A DNA stretch of 64,000 bases from Alkalihalobacterium sp048323755 (GCF_048323755.1 NZ_JBLWFS010000014.1:40277-104276); one strand, 5' to 3'; numbered from the stretch's first letter, positions 17,521-28,036 are shown. A program made the numbers and translations. Notes: generated by a model not told the origin, from the letters alone.

Positions 17521-17678
17521 TTTTTTTTATTTCTCTAGGAATTTTAATAAATAAGTGAATGTAGATGGTAAAAATGCTGTCGCCTATTAGATGATTTTAG
17601 AAGAACTGTACAGTAGTGTTAGTGTCTTATAGTACTATAAAATCTTTTCTAAAAGAAGAGGTGCGTCAATACTTCAAT

Positions 17679-17719
17679 GTTACACTCATCCCCACTTTAA
17701 TTAGAGGGATGGGTGTAAC
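17679..17719. terminator. Strong hairpin downstream of the first ger operon
   Basis: GTTACACTCATCCC pairs with GGGATGGGTGTAAC (one G-T pair on the minus strand), with a 13-base loop. It lies 36 bases past the gerC-type stop codon. No T-run follows directly, so it may be a terminator or an mRNA 3' stabiliser. Confidence 0.6.
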
Positions 17720-17754
17720 GGGATCACACTGAGAAGCGTTATCCTTTAATCTTT

Positions 17755-18927
17755 TTATTTATTTTTTGTTCTTAATTGCTTATTTTTAGATGCACTTGTG
17801 TGTTTTATATTTATTGTAACGTTAATATTTGTTAACTTTAACTCTTTTAAATTGTCCTTTTGTCCACTCTTTGATAAATCTTTCCATACATAGGGTTTTT
17901 TACGATAAAGTGTGTGTTCTAGATTGAAGAAATCTATATTTTCCTCAAGACCTAATTTATATAAATCTTCTATTTCTTTCTTTATGGCTTCTTCGGAGAC
18001 TTTAACCATCTCTTCATAATTAAGCACCTTATTCTTATCTCTAACTACAATATAGCCTTTAGCTCTAAGGTTAAACTCAAATTCAATATTCTCATTTGTG
18101 CCAATTATATCAGTTGAAATTGAAGGGTCTTTAACAACGAGTAAAAAATATGGGTCTTCTGGATTTGATACAGGTATTCCTAAACGAACAGAATCCGGTG
18201 AAATCCAACGGTACCCTTTGATTGTGTCTATTGGAAAATAAGCTTTAAGCTCCTCTCCTTGCATGAAAAATGCGCCATCATATTCTAGTTTCAGTTCTCT
18301 ATTTTTATTTTTTTTCCATTGGGTGTCATTCACTTTAATTGTGGGGATATTTACTGTATAGTTTGGCTCGTATACATTACTTGCAAATTCAAAAAGCTTT
18401 TGGGGTGCTAGGATAGAGCTTTGTTCGTGTATATCAGTAGGATTATGCAAGATAGTATTGAGTGCCTGATTAAAGAAACCAGATGTAGTAAAGATATCTT
18501 CGATAGGTTCTTTTGTTGCAAAAATCCATGGAGTCAATCTAAACTCCTCATACCTTGTAATCCCATCGAATATATTCTCAAACCCTTCTGCTAATGCCTC
18601 TTCCGTAATAACTATCGAAGTTACATGAGCCCATATAATCCTCTCTTGAGCCGTTCGATAGATCTGGAATAGAGATTCATTAAAAGTACTCCCTTCACCT
18701 GAAGCTACATACATAGTAACCTCTTCTCCACCTCCTTCACCAGCACTTCCTGCTTCACTTGGAAATCCAACCATTTGTACATACCCAATATACTTTCCAT
18801 CCCTAAAGTCAATTCCTATTGCGGTTACGTAATTTAGATCTTCAATGTTTTTAATATCACCACACGCTGTTAGTAACATTAAATTGAAAATAATAATTAA
18901 TGTTGATATGAAAGAGGTTAGTTTCAT
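17755..18927 (-). CDS. Spore germination lipoprotein, Ger(x)C family (operon 1)
   Basis: This lipoprotein of about 390 residues is the C subunit of a GerA-type germinant receptor, attached to the outer face of the spore inner membrane. The signal peptide ends in LLTACG, and the three-domain GerAC fold follows (DLNYVTAIGIDF near the mature N-terminus). The ATG at 18927 follows an AGGAG site; a longer reading from 18960 would overlap the preceding gene. It is the third gene of an operon in the order AB, AA, AC, which differs from the usual AA, AB, AC. Two bases separate it from the A subunit gene. Confidence 0.9.
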   Translation of the reverse strand: MKLTSFISTLIIIFNLMLLTACGDIKNIEDLNYVTAIGIDFRDGKYIGYVQMVGFPSEAGSAGEGGGEEVTMYVASGEGSTFNESLFQIYRTAQERIIWAHVTSIVITEEALAEGFENIFDGITRYEEFRLTPWIFATKEPIEDIFTTSGFFNQALNTILHNPTDIHEQSSILAPQKLFEFASNVYEPNYTVNIPTIKVNDTQWKKNKNRELKLEYDGAFFMQGEELKAYFPIDTIKGYRWISPDSVRLGIPVSNPEDPYFLLVVKDPSISTDIIGTNENIEFEFNLRAKGYIVVRDKNKVLNYEEMVKVSEEAIKKEIEDLYKLGLEENIDFFNLEHTLYRKKPYVWKDLSKSGQKDNLKELKLTNINVTINIKHTSASKNKQLRTKNK

Positions 18928-18929
18928 CC

Positions 18930-20405
18930 CTATTCTCTCCTCTTTGTAAGTTCGTTCCATGTCAAAACTTTGGTTTTAAAAGGATTAATCAGAAGTGTAG
19001 CTAATAAATCTTTTATTTTCAAGGTAACAACTGGTTCTAAATAATTCATTTTATAGGACTCAAGTTGACAAAGATAGATTGCAATTGCTATGACTCCAAT
19101 AAAAAAACCGAATACACCTAAAAAAGCTGAAGGTATGATCATAAAGACTCTCAGTAAAGAAACTGTACCTGTAAGAGATTGATTAACCAATGTATATGTA
19201 CATACTGCAGTTAGTGCTATTATTACTACTAATGCTGGCGATGTAATACCTGCTCTAATTGCCGCATCACCGATTATAAGTCCACCAACGATTGAAACTG
19301 TCTGTCCAACCGCAGCTGGCATTCTTACTCCTGCTTCCCGAAGTAATTCAAAAAGCCCTAAAACTAATAAAGTTTCTACAGCGAGTGGTAAAGGTACTCC
19401 TGCCCTTGATAGCACTACTGTCATTAAAAACGCGAAAGGTATTTGTGATAAATTAACACTTGATACAGCTACCCAGAATGCTGGTAAAAATATCGCTATT
19501 ATAATACCAAAAACCCTCAAAATACGTTGAAACGCAGTAAAGTAATAAGGAAAATGAAGATCTTCAGGAGACTTTAATAAAAGAAATAGATTGGCTGGCC
19601 CAATAATAACTATAGGTGATCCGTCTACAACTAATACAAATCGGCCTTTTAATAGACACTCAACCACAAAATCAGCTCTAGTAATATAATCGAAAAGAGG
19701 AAACAAAGATAAGGTTTTATCTGATATCCATTGTTCTAACTGTCCGCCACTAATTAAAGATACTCCTTTAAAATTTTCTAACCGGTGTATCACTTCTTTT
19801 ACGATTTGTTCATTTATTTTTTTATCAAGATATAACATGGAAACCTTAGTTTTTGTAATAGTCCCTAACGTAAAGGTCTCATTAAGGAGATCAAGAGATT
19901 TAATCCGTTTTCTAATAAGAGAAATATTTATATTTATATCCTCAGTAAAAGCATCCTTTGGACCTTTTAAAGCAACATCTGTTGTTGATTGTTCAGGTGT
20001 TCGTTGTGGAACCTTTGAAATATCGAGGCTATAAAAATAATTTTGATTAGAGGTGTACAATAAAACATATCCGGAAAATAAAGCTTCAACCATCTCTGAA
20101 ATGGTACATACTGAATTAATAGTAGGCTCTTCCTCTTCATGGGCGCCCTTACATTCTGTACAATTTTCCATCTTCTCATAGTGTCTTGTTGCATATTCAA
20201 AAGCGACATTCAAATACTCATTCAATTCTGATCGATCTATCATACCAGCACAATAAAAAGCACAAATATTACGATTTTCTTTAATAATAAAGTTTATGTC
20301 AGAATGCTTTTGAAAAGATTGCTTTAATTCATTTACTTTTAATGTTCCATTTTCTAAAGAGTGTTGAAGTTGGTTAATTTGTTTTGGAACTTTTACATGC
20401 TTCAA
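18930..20405 (-). CDS. Spore germination protein, GerA/GerAA family (operon 1)
   Basis: This 491-residue A subunit of a germinant receptor has a soluble N-terminal domain (about 1-285) containing the conserved GPKDAFTEDININISLIRKR segment, then several membrane helices (about 290-440) with PxPLAVETLLVLGLFELLREAG-type family motifs, and a cytoplasmic tail. The start is a TTG that overlaps the B-subunit stop codon (TTGA), ten bases after AAAGGTG, implying translational coupling. The N-terminal domain carries an unusual Cys-rich insert (NCTECKGAHEEEE, about residues 82-94). Confidence 0.9.
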   Translation of the reverse strand: MKHVKVPKQINQLQHSLENGTLKVNELKQSFQKHSDINFIIKENRNICAFYCAGMIDRSELNEYLNVAFEYATRHYEKMENCTECKGAHEEEEPTINSVCTISEMVEALFSGYVLLYTSNQNYFYSLDISKVPQRTPEQSTTDVALKGPKDAFTEDININISLIRKRIKSLDLLNETFTLGTITKTKVSMLYLDKKINEQIVKEVIHRLENFKGVSLISGGQLEQWISDKTLSLFPLFDYITRADFVVECLLKGRFVLVVDGSPIVIIGPANLFLLLKSPEDLHFPYYFTAFQRILRVFGIIIAIFLPAFWVAVSSVNLSQIPFAFLMTVVLSRAGVPLPLAVETLLVLGLFELLREAGVRMPAAVGQTVSIVGGLIIGDAAIRAGITSPALVVIIALTAVCTYTLVNQSLTGTVSLLRVFMIIPSAFLGVFGFFIGVIAIAIYLCQLESYKMNYLEPVVTLKIKDLLATLLINPFKTKVLTWNELTKRRE

Positions 20406-21532
20406 TTTGAATTAACACCTTTCTCTTGGTTTTGAGGTATAAAACATAAGATAAGTATGAAAAGAAAAACAACTATACCAAATAATATAAAATTTAAATA
20501 TATGTTATATGTTATAAATTGCTCCATAATTATATCGCTGACAGGGAGGGATGAAATCACTGCATAAATAATTGCAATGAATCCTAAAGTCATCTTTTTT
20601 ACTCGATTTGAATTTATCTCTAAATGTTCCATGAATAAACTGAAACACAAGATAATCTTTATTGTTGCTCCTACAAGAAGTTGAAAGACTGCTAAAAAGT
20701 CCACATGTGTAATTTTTGGTCCTAAAGTAACCAATCTCCATTGCTCAAATGCTGGAAACCGTAAATTACTTGCTAAATTTGGGCCAAATGAGGTCAGTGA
20801 ACCTACTGTAGGCCCAAGAGTAAGCCAAATTATAATAGTTATTAAAATAAGGAATTGACCAACACTAAATGATTTTTCTAATTTGTGTTGTAATAATAAT
20901 ATAACTATAAGCTCTACACTCCCTCCTAAAACAAGTAAAGTTCCTTTGAGGATGGGTTCATACCCATTAAAAAAAACAGGTAATAATAATCCATATGACT
21001 TATCTGGTATTGTAATCACTGCAACGAACATCCCTAAAAGCCACACTATAGGCAAGAATAAAGCTGATAGATAAACGGCTGTTTTAACACCTGACTTTAT
21101 ACACGAAGGAATTATCAGAAGTAGATATACCGCCGAAATTAACCATAAGGACGTTTGTGGTACAAAATAGATATTCATTACTTGGATTACATCGTAAAAT
21201 GAAACGAGTCCAGATATAAAAAGAAATAAAGCAAAAAGGAAAATGACTAAAGTAGCGATAGCTTTCCCTACTCTTATTGTTAACCAATCAAATAATTTTT
21301 GACGGTTTAATCTTCGCAATATAAATAGTAGTATTAAACCCCATAGAGTAAAAATGAAATAGGCGATTAGGATACAGATCCAAGAGTCGCGCTTGGCAAT
21401 CGTGAGCAAATGAGGAATAATAAACACATGATTTGATATAGATGTATACATAATAATTAAAAAAGACATCTGTAGGCGTGAAAACATCAATGCAAAACCT
21501 GCCTTAGTTGTTTTATGTTTTTGTTTTAGCAT
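20402..21532 (-). CDS. Spore germination permease-like protein, GerAB family (operon 1)
   Basis: This 376-residue integral membrane protein has about ten helices and belongs to the amino-acid/polyamine-transporter-like B subunits of GerA-type receptors, which hold the germinant pocket. It is the first gene of the operon and overlaps the A subunit gene by four bases. The ATG at 21532 has AGAGG only two bases away, so a slightly later start is possible. Germinant specificity cannot be predicted. Confidence 0.88.
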   Translation of the reverse strand: MLKQKHKTTKAGFALMFSRLQMSFLIIMYTSISNHVFIIPHLLTIAKRDSWICILIAYFIFTLWGLILLFILRRLNRQKLFDWLTIRVGKAIATLVIFLFALFLFISGLVSFYDVIQVMNIYFVPQTSLWLISAVYLLLIIPSCIKSGVKTAVYLSALFLPIVWLLGMFVAVITIPDKSYGLLLPVFFNGYEPILKGTLLVLGGSVELIVILLLQHKLEKSFSVGQFLILITIIIWLTLGPTVGSLTSFGPNLASNLRFPAFEQWRLVTLGPKITHVDFLAVFQLLVGATIKIILCFSLFMEHLEINSNRVKKMTLGFIAIIYAVISSLPVSDIIMEQFITYNIYLNFILFGIVVFLFILILCFIPQNQEKGVNSN

Positions 21533-21931
21533 TTCCTCTAAGGGTTCTATTATTCAGGGTATCAGATGAATTGATAATGGTTGCCGGGTTCTAAAGGTAC
21601 ATAAACACTTAAACATTTGAGAGAGTTCACTTGCAGAGTCAAAATAATCCTTAATCAATTGATTAAGGATACTTTATCCACTTGTTTGAATTAAAACATA
21701 AGTTTCATGTTTTTCATTTATGTGCGATTAAGAGATTTCCTCCAAACCACACTCTTTTTTATATTTACTGGTTGACAATCTTAATGTTTTGTCCTGGTTA
21801 AATCATTTTGTGAAAGAATAGCCAGTATTAGCATTAACATAATACTGGCTATTTAGCAATCTGAGTTCCTACACCTAAATAATTTTAAGCAACAGTAGAA
21901 ATCTAGAATATTATTCCTGCCGCGTTGAATT
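21533..21931. other. Intergenic region between ger operon 1 and the YjfB-type gene
   Basis: It should hold the forespore promoter of the ger operon, which I could not place with confidence, and it contains a perfect palindrome near 21650. No gene is seen. Confidence 0.5.
21641..21670 (-). terminator. 24-bp perfect palindrome / terminator
   Basis: ATCCTTAATC, AATT and GATTAAGGAT form an uninterrupted palindrome at 21647-21670, followed on the minus strand by TATTTTGA. It likely ends the chemoreceptor-yjfB operon. The flanking sequence resembles the 3' end of the canonical regulator gene (CAAGTGGA then the palindrome), as if that tail had been copied. Confidence 0.65.
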
Positions 21932-22132
21932 TCACAATTTCAAATCAATACTTCTACCTAAATGTGGTTGTGCTGCATGTTGGATGTTTACTGAATTTGT
22001 AGTACTCATCAATTTTTGTAATGCTTCTCCCTGTTGTTCTGCACTTCCCATCGCTTTTTTCATTACAGAAATGGAAGCTTGTTGCTGTACTTTTCCTTGG
22101 CTGAGTGCCATTGATACTAAGGCTATATCCAT
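21932..22132 (-). CDS. YjfB-family small protein, copy 1
   Basis: This 66-residue protein begins MDIALVSMALSQGKVQQQ and ends QPHLGRSIDLKL, the hallmark ends of the YjfB family (putative motility protein family in Pfam). I chose the ATG at 22132 because AAAGGAGGTG lies five bases upstream. It follows the chemoreceptor gene by 52 bases. A paralogue with the same ribosome-binding context is at 38713-38913. Family function is not established experimentally as far as I know; a link to flagellar motility is by name and context. Confidence 0.8.
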   Translation of the reverse strand: MDIALVSMALSQGKVQQQASISVMKKAMGSAEQQGEALQKLMSTTNSVNIQHAAQPHLGRSIDLKL

Positions 22133-22184
22133 GGGTACACCTCCTTTCACACGGCTATAGAATGTACTTTTTCTGATATTATAG

Positions 22185-23906
22185 TTAAGATGTTTTAAAC
22201 TTAGAAACCATATCCTGTAGCTCGGTTGCCATCTCACTTAAAACGGTTGCAGAAGAAGCGATTTCTTCTATCGATGCATTTTGCTCTTCTGCAGAAGCGG
22301 CAATGGTTTGAGTTCCCGCTGAATTTTGAAGAGAAATGTTAGAGACGGTTTCAATAGTATTATTTATGGAGACAGTGCTAGCCGTTACCTCTTCTACAAT
22401 AGCGGATACCTCTTGTGTTTGTGATGAAACCTCTTCAATCATCGTTACTATTTTATGAAATGCTTGTCCTGAAGTATGAACTGAGTCTTTCCCGAGCAAC
22501 GTAACCCTCTCACCTTCGACCATCTTCGATGTCACCTCACGGACATCCCTTTGAATGGTTTCTACAATGTTATTGATATTAATACCCGATTGCTTTGACT
22601 GTTCAGCTAATTTTCTTACTTCATCAGCTACAACAGCAAAACCTTTTCCAGCCTCACCTGCACGAGCTGCTTCAATCGCAGCATTGAGAGCTAATAGATT
22701 GGTTTGTTCTGAAATATCCGTTATCATATCCACGATCTTCACAATTTCATGGCTTTTTTGACCTAAATTATGAATAGAGTTTGAAACAGACTGAACAGTT
22801 AATACGATATTTTCTATTTGCTCCACCGTTTCTTTAATTGTTGCCTCTCCCTGTAAGGCTTCCTCATTTGTTGATTGTGCTAAATGGGACACTCTCTGAA
22901 TAGAGGCGGAACCTTCTTCCATTCCCTTTGTTATTTCTTGAATTACATCTACTAAGTCTTTATTCGCTCTCACTTGCTCCTCTGATCCAGCAGTCATGGC
23001 CATGATCGACTCTGTCACTTGAGAAATAGCTTTACTAGATTCTTCAGTACCGGCAGATAATTGTTCTGATGTTGATGCAACTAGCTGTGTAGTGTCTGTT
23101 ATCTTGGAAATTAATGTAGTTAACTCTTGTGTCATCTGATTAATATCTTGTCCCAAAGTACCAATTTCATCTTTGGACCTTATTGCTAAAGGTTGCAGGT
23201 TCAAATTACCCTTGGCCACTTCTCGAACTTGATTTGATATTACTAGTATTGGATCTCTAATGGTCTTAATTAACCACAATAGGATTAAAATAGAAACAAT
23301 GAGTACAATGCTTATCATAATGATTGAATTACTAACAACCATTCGATAAGTCCATTGACTCCTATCAGCCAAATTTTTACCTTTATCCTTATGTAGTTCC
23401 AATAGAGTATCTAACGGAACCTGCATTCTATCAAAAATAACGTTAGAATCATAGGATAAAAGGACAGCTTCATCACTTTTGTAATTTTTACTGTATTGAA
23501 GGATTTTTGAAAGACTTGATTGGAATTTATTCCACTCTGTGATTAATAAATAGAACAAGTCTTTTTCATGTTCAGTATGAAGTAAGTCCCCATATAATAA
23601 TATTATTTCATCTATTTCTGCCAAGTTATCGTTTAACTCTTCCTCATACCTAATCTTGAAAGGTCTATCTTTAGATAAGATGTGCCTTTGCATTAAAGTT
23701 AAAACACGTTCAGAATGGTAATTGAAATCCCCTAAATATTCAATCTTAGGAGTAACACTAGATGAATAAAGTTCAACATTGGCATTTAATTGCCTAGCAC
23801 TCCAATTGGATAATAAACCAACTCCTAAAACCAAAATTAAGATAATAAATAGTGCGGTTCCTAATTTTCTCCCTATCGTTTTTGTCACGCTAATCATCCC
23901 CTTCAT
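22185..23906 (-). CDS. Methyl-accepting chemotaxis protein (four-helix-bundle sensor)
   Basis: This 573-residue chemoreceptor has membrane helices at about 12-34 and 188-210 flanking a periplasm-like four-helix-bundle sensor, then HAMP (about 211-265) and a cytoplasmic signalling domain with the intact CheA/CheW-binding tip EQTNLLALNAAIEAARAGE. The ligand is unknown. It lies 17 bases after the inactivated chemoreceptor and before yjfB copy 1. An alternative GTG start at 23888, nine bases after AAGGGG, is plausible. Confidence 0.92.
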   Translation of the reverse strand: MKGMISVTKTIGRKLGTALFIILILVLGVGLLSNWSARQLNANVELYSSSVTPKIEYLGDFNYHSERVLTLMQRHILSKDRPFKIRYEEELNDNLAEIDEIILLYGDLLHTEHEKDLFYLLITEWNKFQSSLSKILQYSKNYKSDEAVLLSYDSNVIFDRMQVPLDTLLELHKDKGKNLADRSQWTYRMVVSNSIIMISIVLIVSILILLWLIKTIRDPILVISNQVREVAKGNLNLQPLAIRSKDEIGTLGQDINQMTQELTTLISKITDTTQLVASTSEQLSAGTEESSKAISQVTESIMAMTAGSEEQVRANKDLVDVIQEITKGMEEGSASIQRVSHLAQSTNEEALQGEATIKETVEQIENIVLTVQSVSNSIHNLGQKSHEIVKIVDMITDISEQTNLLALNAAIEAARAGEAGKGFAVVADEVRKLAEQSKQSGININNIVETIQRDVREVTSKMVEGERVTLLGKDSVHTSGQAFHKIVTMIEEVSSQTQEVSAIVEEVTASTVSINNTIETVSNISLQNSAGTQTIAASAEEQNASIEEIASSATVLSEMATELQDMVSKFKTS

Positions 23907-23923
23907 GATGTCCCAAGTTGTAA

Positions 23924-25939
23924 CTATTTCACCTTGAATTGTCTTACTAGATCTAATAAATTGGAACTTGCCTGGTTAAGCTGTTCTGCTGCATTAGCAA
24001 CTTGTGTTAAGCTATCTACTTGTTGTTCACTTGCTGAACTAACCTCTTCCACTGACGCTGCGGCTTCCTCAGCTACTGCAGCAATATTATGAATACTATC
24101 CATAACTTTATTTTTTTGGTTTGTCATCGTCTCAACTTCAGTTCGAATTGCAGTTAAAGAAGTTACAATTTCTTCAATAGAAGCTTCTACTTGTTTGAAA
24201 GCGGCTTCTGTATCGTCCACGGACTTGGTCTGTAAGAGAAATATTTCTTTTGATTGATTAATTTCTGATTTTACTTTTTCAGATTGGGTAACAATACCAT
24301 TTATCGTATCATTTACTCGTACAGTCGCCTTGGAAGACTCCTCAGCTAGTTTCCTCACTTCATTGGCTACAACTGCAAACCCTTTCCCTTGCTCTCCCGC
24401 TCTTGCTGCTTCAATACTTGCATTCAACGCTAATAAGTTGGTTTGTTCAGAGATGCCTTGAATGATTCCTATCACATGTTGAACTTCAGATATTTTTTCG
24501 GACAGTCCCATTACTACGTCCTCTACATTATGAAGAACATCATTCGTCTCGACCGATTTTTCCTGTAGTAGTTCAACTCTGGATCTACCGGTTTCGCTTG
24601 CACCTTTAGTATTGATCGAAACCTGTTCTATAAGATATGTTTCTTTTGTGACCTTTTCGATTTGTTCAGATAATAAAATCGTTTGATATTTTGTTTCTTC
24701 CACATCATCCACTTGTTGTACTGTTCCATTTGCAATTTCTGTCACTGCTAAAGAGACTTCTTCGCTAGACGCGATGGTTTGCTCAGAAATTGCACTTAAA
24801 CTTTGAGCGGAAGCGCTTACTTCCCCTGCAGATGTTTGGACTGCATTAATTAATGTCTTCATCTTATTTATCATGATGTTGAAATTTTTTGTTAAATCAG
24901 CAATTTCATCACGTGATTTATGTGTTGCTACTATCGTTAAATCACCCGATGCCACTTTCTGCATATGTGCTTGTAATGTCTTTATCGGTGAAGTTATATT
25001 ACGTGAAACGACGTACGCTACACCAATTGAGCACGTTATCATAATTATAGAGATCAGCATGATTTTAGTTCTTAGGTCATATAACTCGGCGAACATATGA
25101 TCTATAATGTAAATGGCACTAACCTTTCATCCTGTTTCAGGGATCGTACTGTAATACATAAAACGATCTTGATCATCAAAACGATATTCAATAATACCAC
25201 TGGGTTCACCTAAGTACATTTGTTTAACTGTTTCATTTTCCGAAAGGTCTTCCCCAGTCAGAGTAGGATGAACCAGTGCTATACCGTTTGCATCAAAAAG
25301 AGATGTGTATCCTTGATAGTTTACTTCTACCTGATTAATAATAGCTGTTAATGCATTAAGCGATATATCATATCCTATAACACCTATAACTTCACTTGTT
25401 TCAGGCTCCAGTACTGCTTTTGCAGCAGTTACCACAACCTCTCCACTCTCATCTTCGGTTATGTAGGGATCAGTCCAAACCACTTCGTGAGGATTGTTTT
25501 CAGCATCTATGTACCAAGGCCGGCTCGTTGGATCAAACCCTTCTGGCAAATTAACAGGTGGAGTGACTTCCATTTCCTTACTTTTTGTTCCTATGTATGT
25601 TAGCTGAATACTTTCATTTAACTTCATAAAATGATCAAAACTGTCCACAACGGGTTGCTGTGATGATGAAATCATCTGTTCATCTTCTTGATTGATTCCT
25701 TTAATATAATTTATTATTCTTTCATTAGAACTATTTAACAGTAGTTGATCTCCAAAGTTTTCAAAATATTGATTTGAATATCTGGTGATTTCATAAACAG
25801 CATTAAAGGCCTCATTTTTTGTACTGCTTTGGATTAACTGAGTTGTTTCCTTGTAGGTAACATAAGAAACTATGGCTATAGTTACAATTAACATACTAAC
25901 CATTAAAATCATCATCTTACTTTGTATTTTGCTGAACAA
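23924..25939 (-). pseudogene. dCache chemoreceptor interrupted by an in-frame TGA
   Basis: Two adjacent readings are halves of one chemoreceptor of about 671 codons. The first (25127-25939) holds helix 1 and a dCache sensor and stops at YSTIPETG; the same frame continues after a TGA at 25127-25129 as KVSAIYIIDHMFAE, then helix 2, HAMP and the signalling domain. The family motif here is ETGW, so a TGG Trp codon most simply became TGA. No indel is involved. The distal half could be translated from the ATG at 25096, but it has no good ribosome-binding site. A sequencing error or stop read-through cannot be excluded. Confidence 0.88.
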
Positions 25940-26061
25940 TAAAATCTTCTCCTTTTGTACCCTCTAACTTTTTTAGATCCGATGAATTTGAAACATCTTC
26001 AAATTTTTCATCTAGCCGCTTTAATACAGTGAATTAAAACCTGAAACATTATTCACTTTCT

Positions 26062-26259
26062 TCATTTTAGTATAACTTTCGTCTCATGAAGTTCTTTCGC
26101 TCTTTGACTTAAGAGATATACTTTGGATAATAGTTCTAAGAGTTCTCCTTCCTTATAATTTTCCTCAATGATTATCCTCGCTAAAATATACATTTCATCA
26201 ATTAGTACTTCTATTTTTTCACATCGTTTAACTCTGTTTAGAAAAATACTCGATACCAT
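26062..26259 (-). CDS. Small all-helical protein, kinase-linked family, copy 1
   Basis: This 65-residue protein is predicted to form two amphipathic helices (about 12-33 and 37-60) around an NYKEGE turn. It shares FLNRVK, the Cys-Glu pair and LSxRAKELH with copies at 30548 and 41775. Each follows a short histidine kinase by about 11-17 bases, with AGGAGATG before the start. The helix-turn-helix-hairpin shape and LLSQxxxEL ending are reminiscent of Spo0E-type aspartyl-phosphate phosphatases, but the diagnostic SQELD motif is not clearly present. I do not assign a function. Confidence 0.75.
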   Translation of the reverse strand: MVSSIFLNRVKRCEKIEVLIDEMYILARIIIEENYKEGELLELLSKVYLLSQRAKELHETKVILK

Positions 26260-26276
26260 ATCCTCATCTCCTATAT

Positions 26277-26995
26277 TTATTGTTGAATGGGATAAACAAT
26301 TTCTACAGAAGTTCCACTAGCTTTTTTACTAAAAACTGTAATATTGATCGGATAATTAGAAATTAAACCCAGTAAACTCAATTGACCTCTTTCTTTACCT
26401 TTAGAGGAAAGTTGAAATAGTGGGTTGCCAAATCTATAAAGTTCCAATTCACACATTCCGCATCCATTATCTTCAAAGGGTACTATAAAACTAGATGTCT
26501 CTCGCACTACACTAATACGTAATGTTCCTCCAGATGACATCGCTTTAATACTATTGTGAATAATGTGACTAAAACAAACTTTAATCGATTTAACTCACCT
26601 TTAACAACTGGTGCTCTACTTTCGAAATAAGTAATTACGTTGACAAATTTTAATTGATCTTTATATTCTATTAATAATTCTTCGATCAAAGCGACTAGGT
26701 TAATATCTTCTATCTTTGAAGTCCGGCCTAAATAAGAATTATATTCTTCCAAAATCTCACTAATTTTAATGATGTTTAACTCAGATAATTCAATAATTGT
26801 GTTTGTTGTTTGGTCTTTAGTTTCTGCTTTATAAAGTTGTAAGGTTTCTTTAACAATTGTTAGTGCATTATTAATTTCATGTGTTAGTTCAGAAAGGATT
26901 GCTTGGTGTCTTTCATTATCGCTTAAAGGAATTAAAATCTCTTTTTCCCATCCCTCATTTTTACTAATTAATTTTTCTCTCCTTATAATTACCAT
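26277..26995 (-). pseudogene. Short soluble histidine kinase, copy 1, frameshifted
   Basis: The upstream part (about 26560-26995) encodes the H-box region (THEINNALTIVK) and leaves frame within NRLK; the rest (26277-26540) encodes the ATPase half (DNGCGM) in another frame. Comparison with intact paralogues at 30763 and 41993 places a one-base deletion at about 26578-26583: they read CGATTAAGAGTTTG or CGATTAAACGTTTG, this one CGATTAAAGTTTG. The ATPase half has the same altered G2 box as its paralogues. Sequencing error is possible, but the locus carries other lesions. Confidence 0.85.
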
Positions 26996-27034
26996 TTCTC
27001 TCACCCCTTTACTTTAGTAGCTCCATTCTCAAGA

Positions 27035-27137
27035 TCAGGATATAATACCTATGACTTTCCTAATGCTTCATGTATTCAGATTATTTTATATATGTTAGGA
27101 ATGTTCTTCAAAAAATGTTAAAATTTATTTAGAATTC
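27035..27137 (-). promoter_or_regulatory. Shared signalling promoter element, copy 1
   Basis: It lies directly upstream of the frameshifted kinase. Plus-strand landmarks are TCAGGATATAATACCTATG, ACTTT, TATTCAGATTATTTTATA, and TGTTAG at 27093 with TGTTAAAA at 27116 (23-bp spacing). On the transcribed strand these read TTAACA and CTAACA, like OmpR/PhoP-type direct repeats. Confidence 0.7.
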
Positions 27138-27233
27138 GAAAATCTATTTGCTTTCTAAATCGCTAGAGGAAAAAATAGAAAACTTAAAGATGAAATTGGT
27201 CTAGTTTAATCTTCAAATGTTCAGTTGCTGAAT

Positions 27234-27268
27234 CAAAAAAACCTTAATCATTTGATTAAGGTTTTTTT
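27234..27268. terminator. Bidirectional terminator
   Basis: AACCTTAATCA / TGATTAAGGTT is flanked by A-runs on the left and T-runs on the right. It lies 160 bases past the DM13 gene (minus strand). The remainder of 27138-27428 holds no gene. Confidence 0.8.
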
Positions 27269-27428
27269 ATTAACTATGATACTGTTAAACGATTATACCC
27301 ATTAATTAAGAGTTACTTCTTTCTCATTCTTTCATCAGATTTTAATATGGCTCTATCGTAAGACTTAATAAGTAAATAGAATAGTTAACCTCGTATTGCT
27401 AATATAATTCAAGCTCTCAGGAATTAAT

Positions 27429-27980
27429 TCAATCCTGAGATAAACTTAAATCAGCCGTGCCAAATATACGACTAAACGCTCGACAGTAGATAACAACCGA
27501 ACTATATTCAATCAAATCTATATCTATAGGAAGTTCATAATTCTGATTTCCGATGTTTCCACCTAGTTTACCTAAATTAATACCATCAGTTGTATCTTTT
27601 CCAGACTTAACAAGATAAACGAACAAATCTGGACCATTGGTAACATTAAAGTCCTCAAATCTTAAATAACGAGTTCCGGAAGCTTCAATTGTTTTAGCTA
27701 TTCCAGATGCTTTATAGTTTCGCTCGCCATCAACAAACGATCCAATAAACTGTAGCACAGGTTCGTACTCTAAAAGCTCTTGATTTTTTTCATCTTTATC
27801 TTTATCAGTATCGAGTTTAGGTCCAGCGCCATCTAAAACCAGTTCAGATGCATGTTCTTCTTTAGGAAGAGCCTCATCGACAACCTGATCCAAAAACATT
27901 GGTGAAATTAACCACCAGACAACTACACATAAAAAAGTAAGACTGACAGCAGAGAAAAACAACAAAGTAATTTTTTTCAA
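27429..27980 (-). CDS. Membrane-anchored DM13-domain protein
   Basis: This protein of about 183 residues has one N-terminal membrane segment (about 4-27), an acidic linker and a C-terminal DM13 domain (about 75-180). DM13 features are clear: TNGPDLFVYL, LGKLGGNIGNQNYELP, and YSSVVIYCRAF with the conserved Cys. DM13 is a predicted extracellular electron-transfer or redox domain. I use a TTG start at 27980, eight bases after AAAGGAG. It follows the LtrA-like gene with a 56-base gap and probably forms an operon with it. Confidence 0.82.
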   Translation of the reverse strand: MKKITLLFFSAVSLTFLCVVVWWLISPMFLDQVVDEALPKEEHASELVLDGAGPKLDTDKDKDEKNQELLEYEPVLQFIGSFVDGERNYKASGIAKTIEASGTRYLRFEDFNVTNGPDLFVYLVKSGKDTTDGINLGKLGGNIGNQNYELPIDIDLIEYSSVVIYCRAFSRIFGTADLSLSQD

Positions 27981-28036
27981 GTCGTGCACTCCTTTTTTGC
28001 CCCACACAATTGGATTAAAGTAATCATTATTTCGTA

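Noticed and set aside
22185..23906. A second split chemoreceptor
   Set aside because: This reading is complete, with both membrane helices, HAMP and signalling tip; only its neighbour is interrupted.
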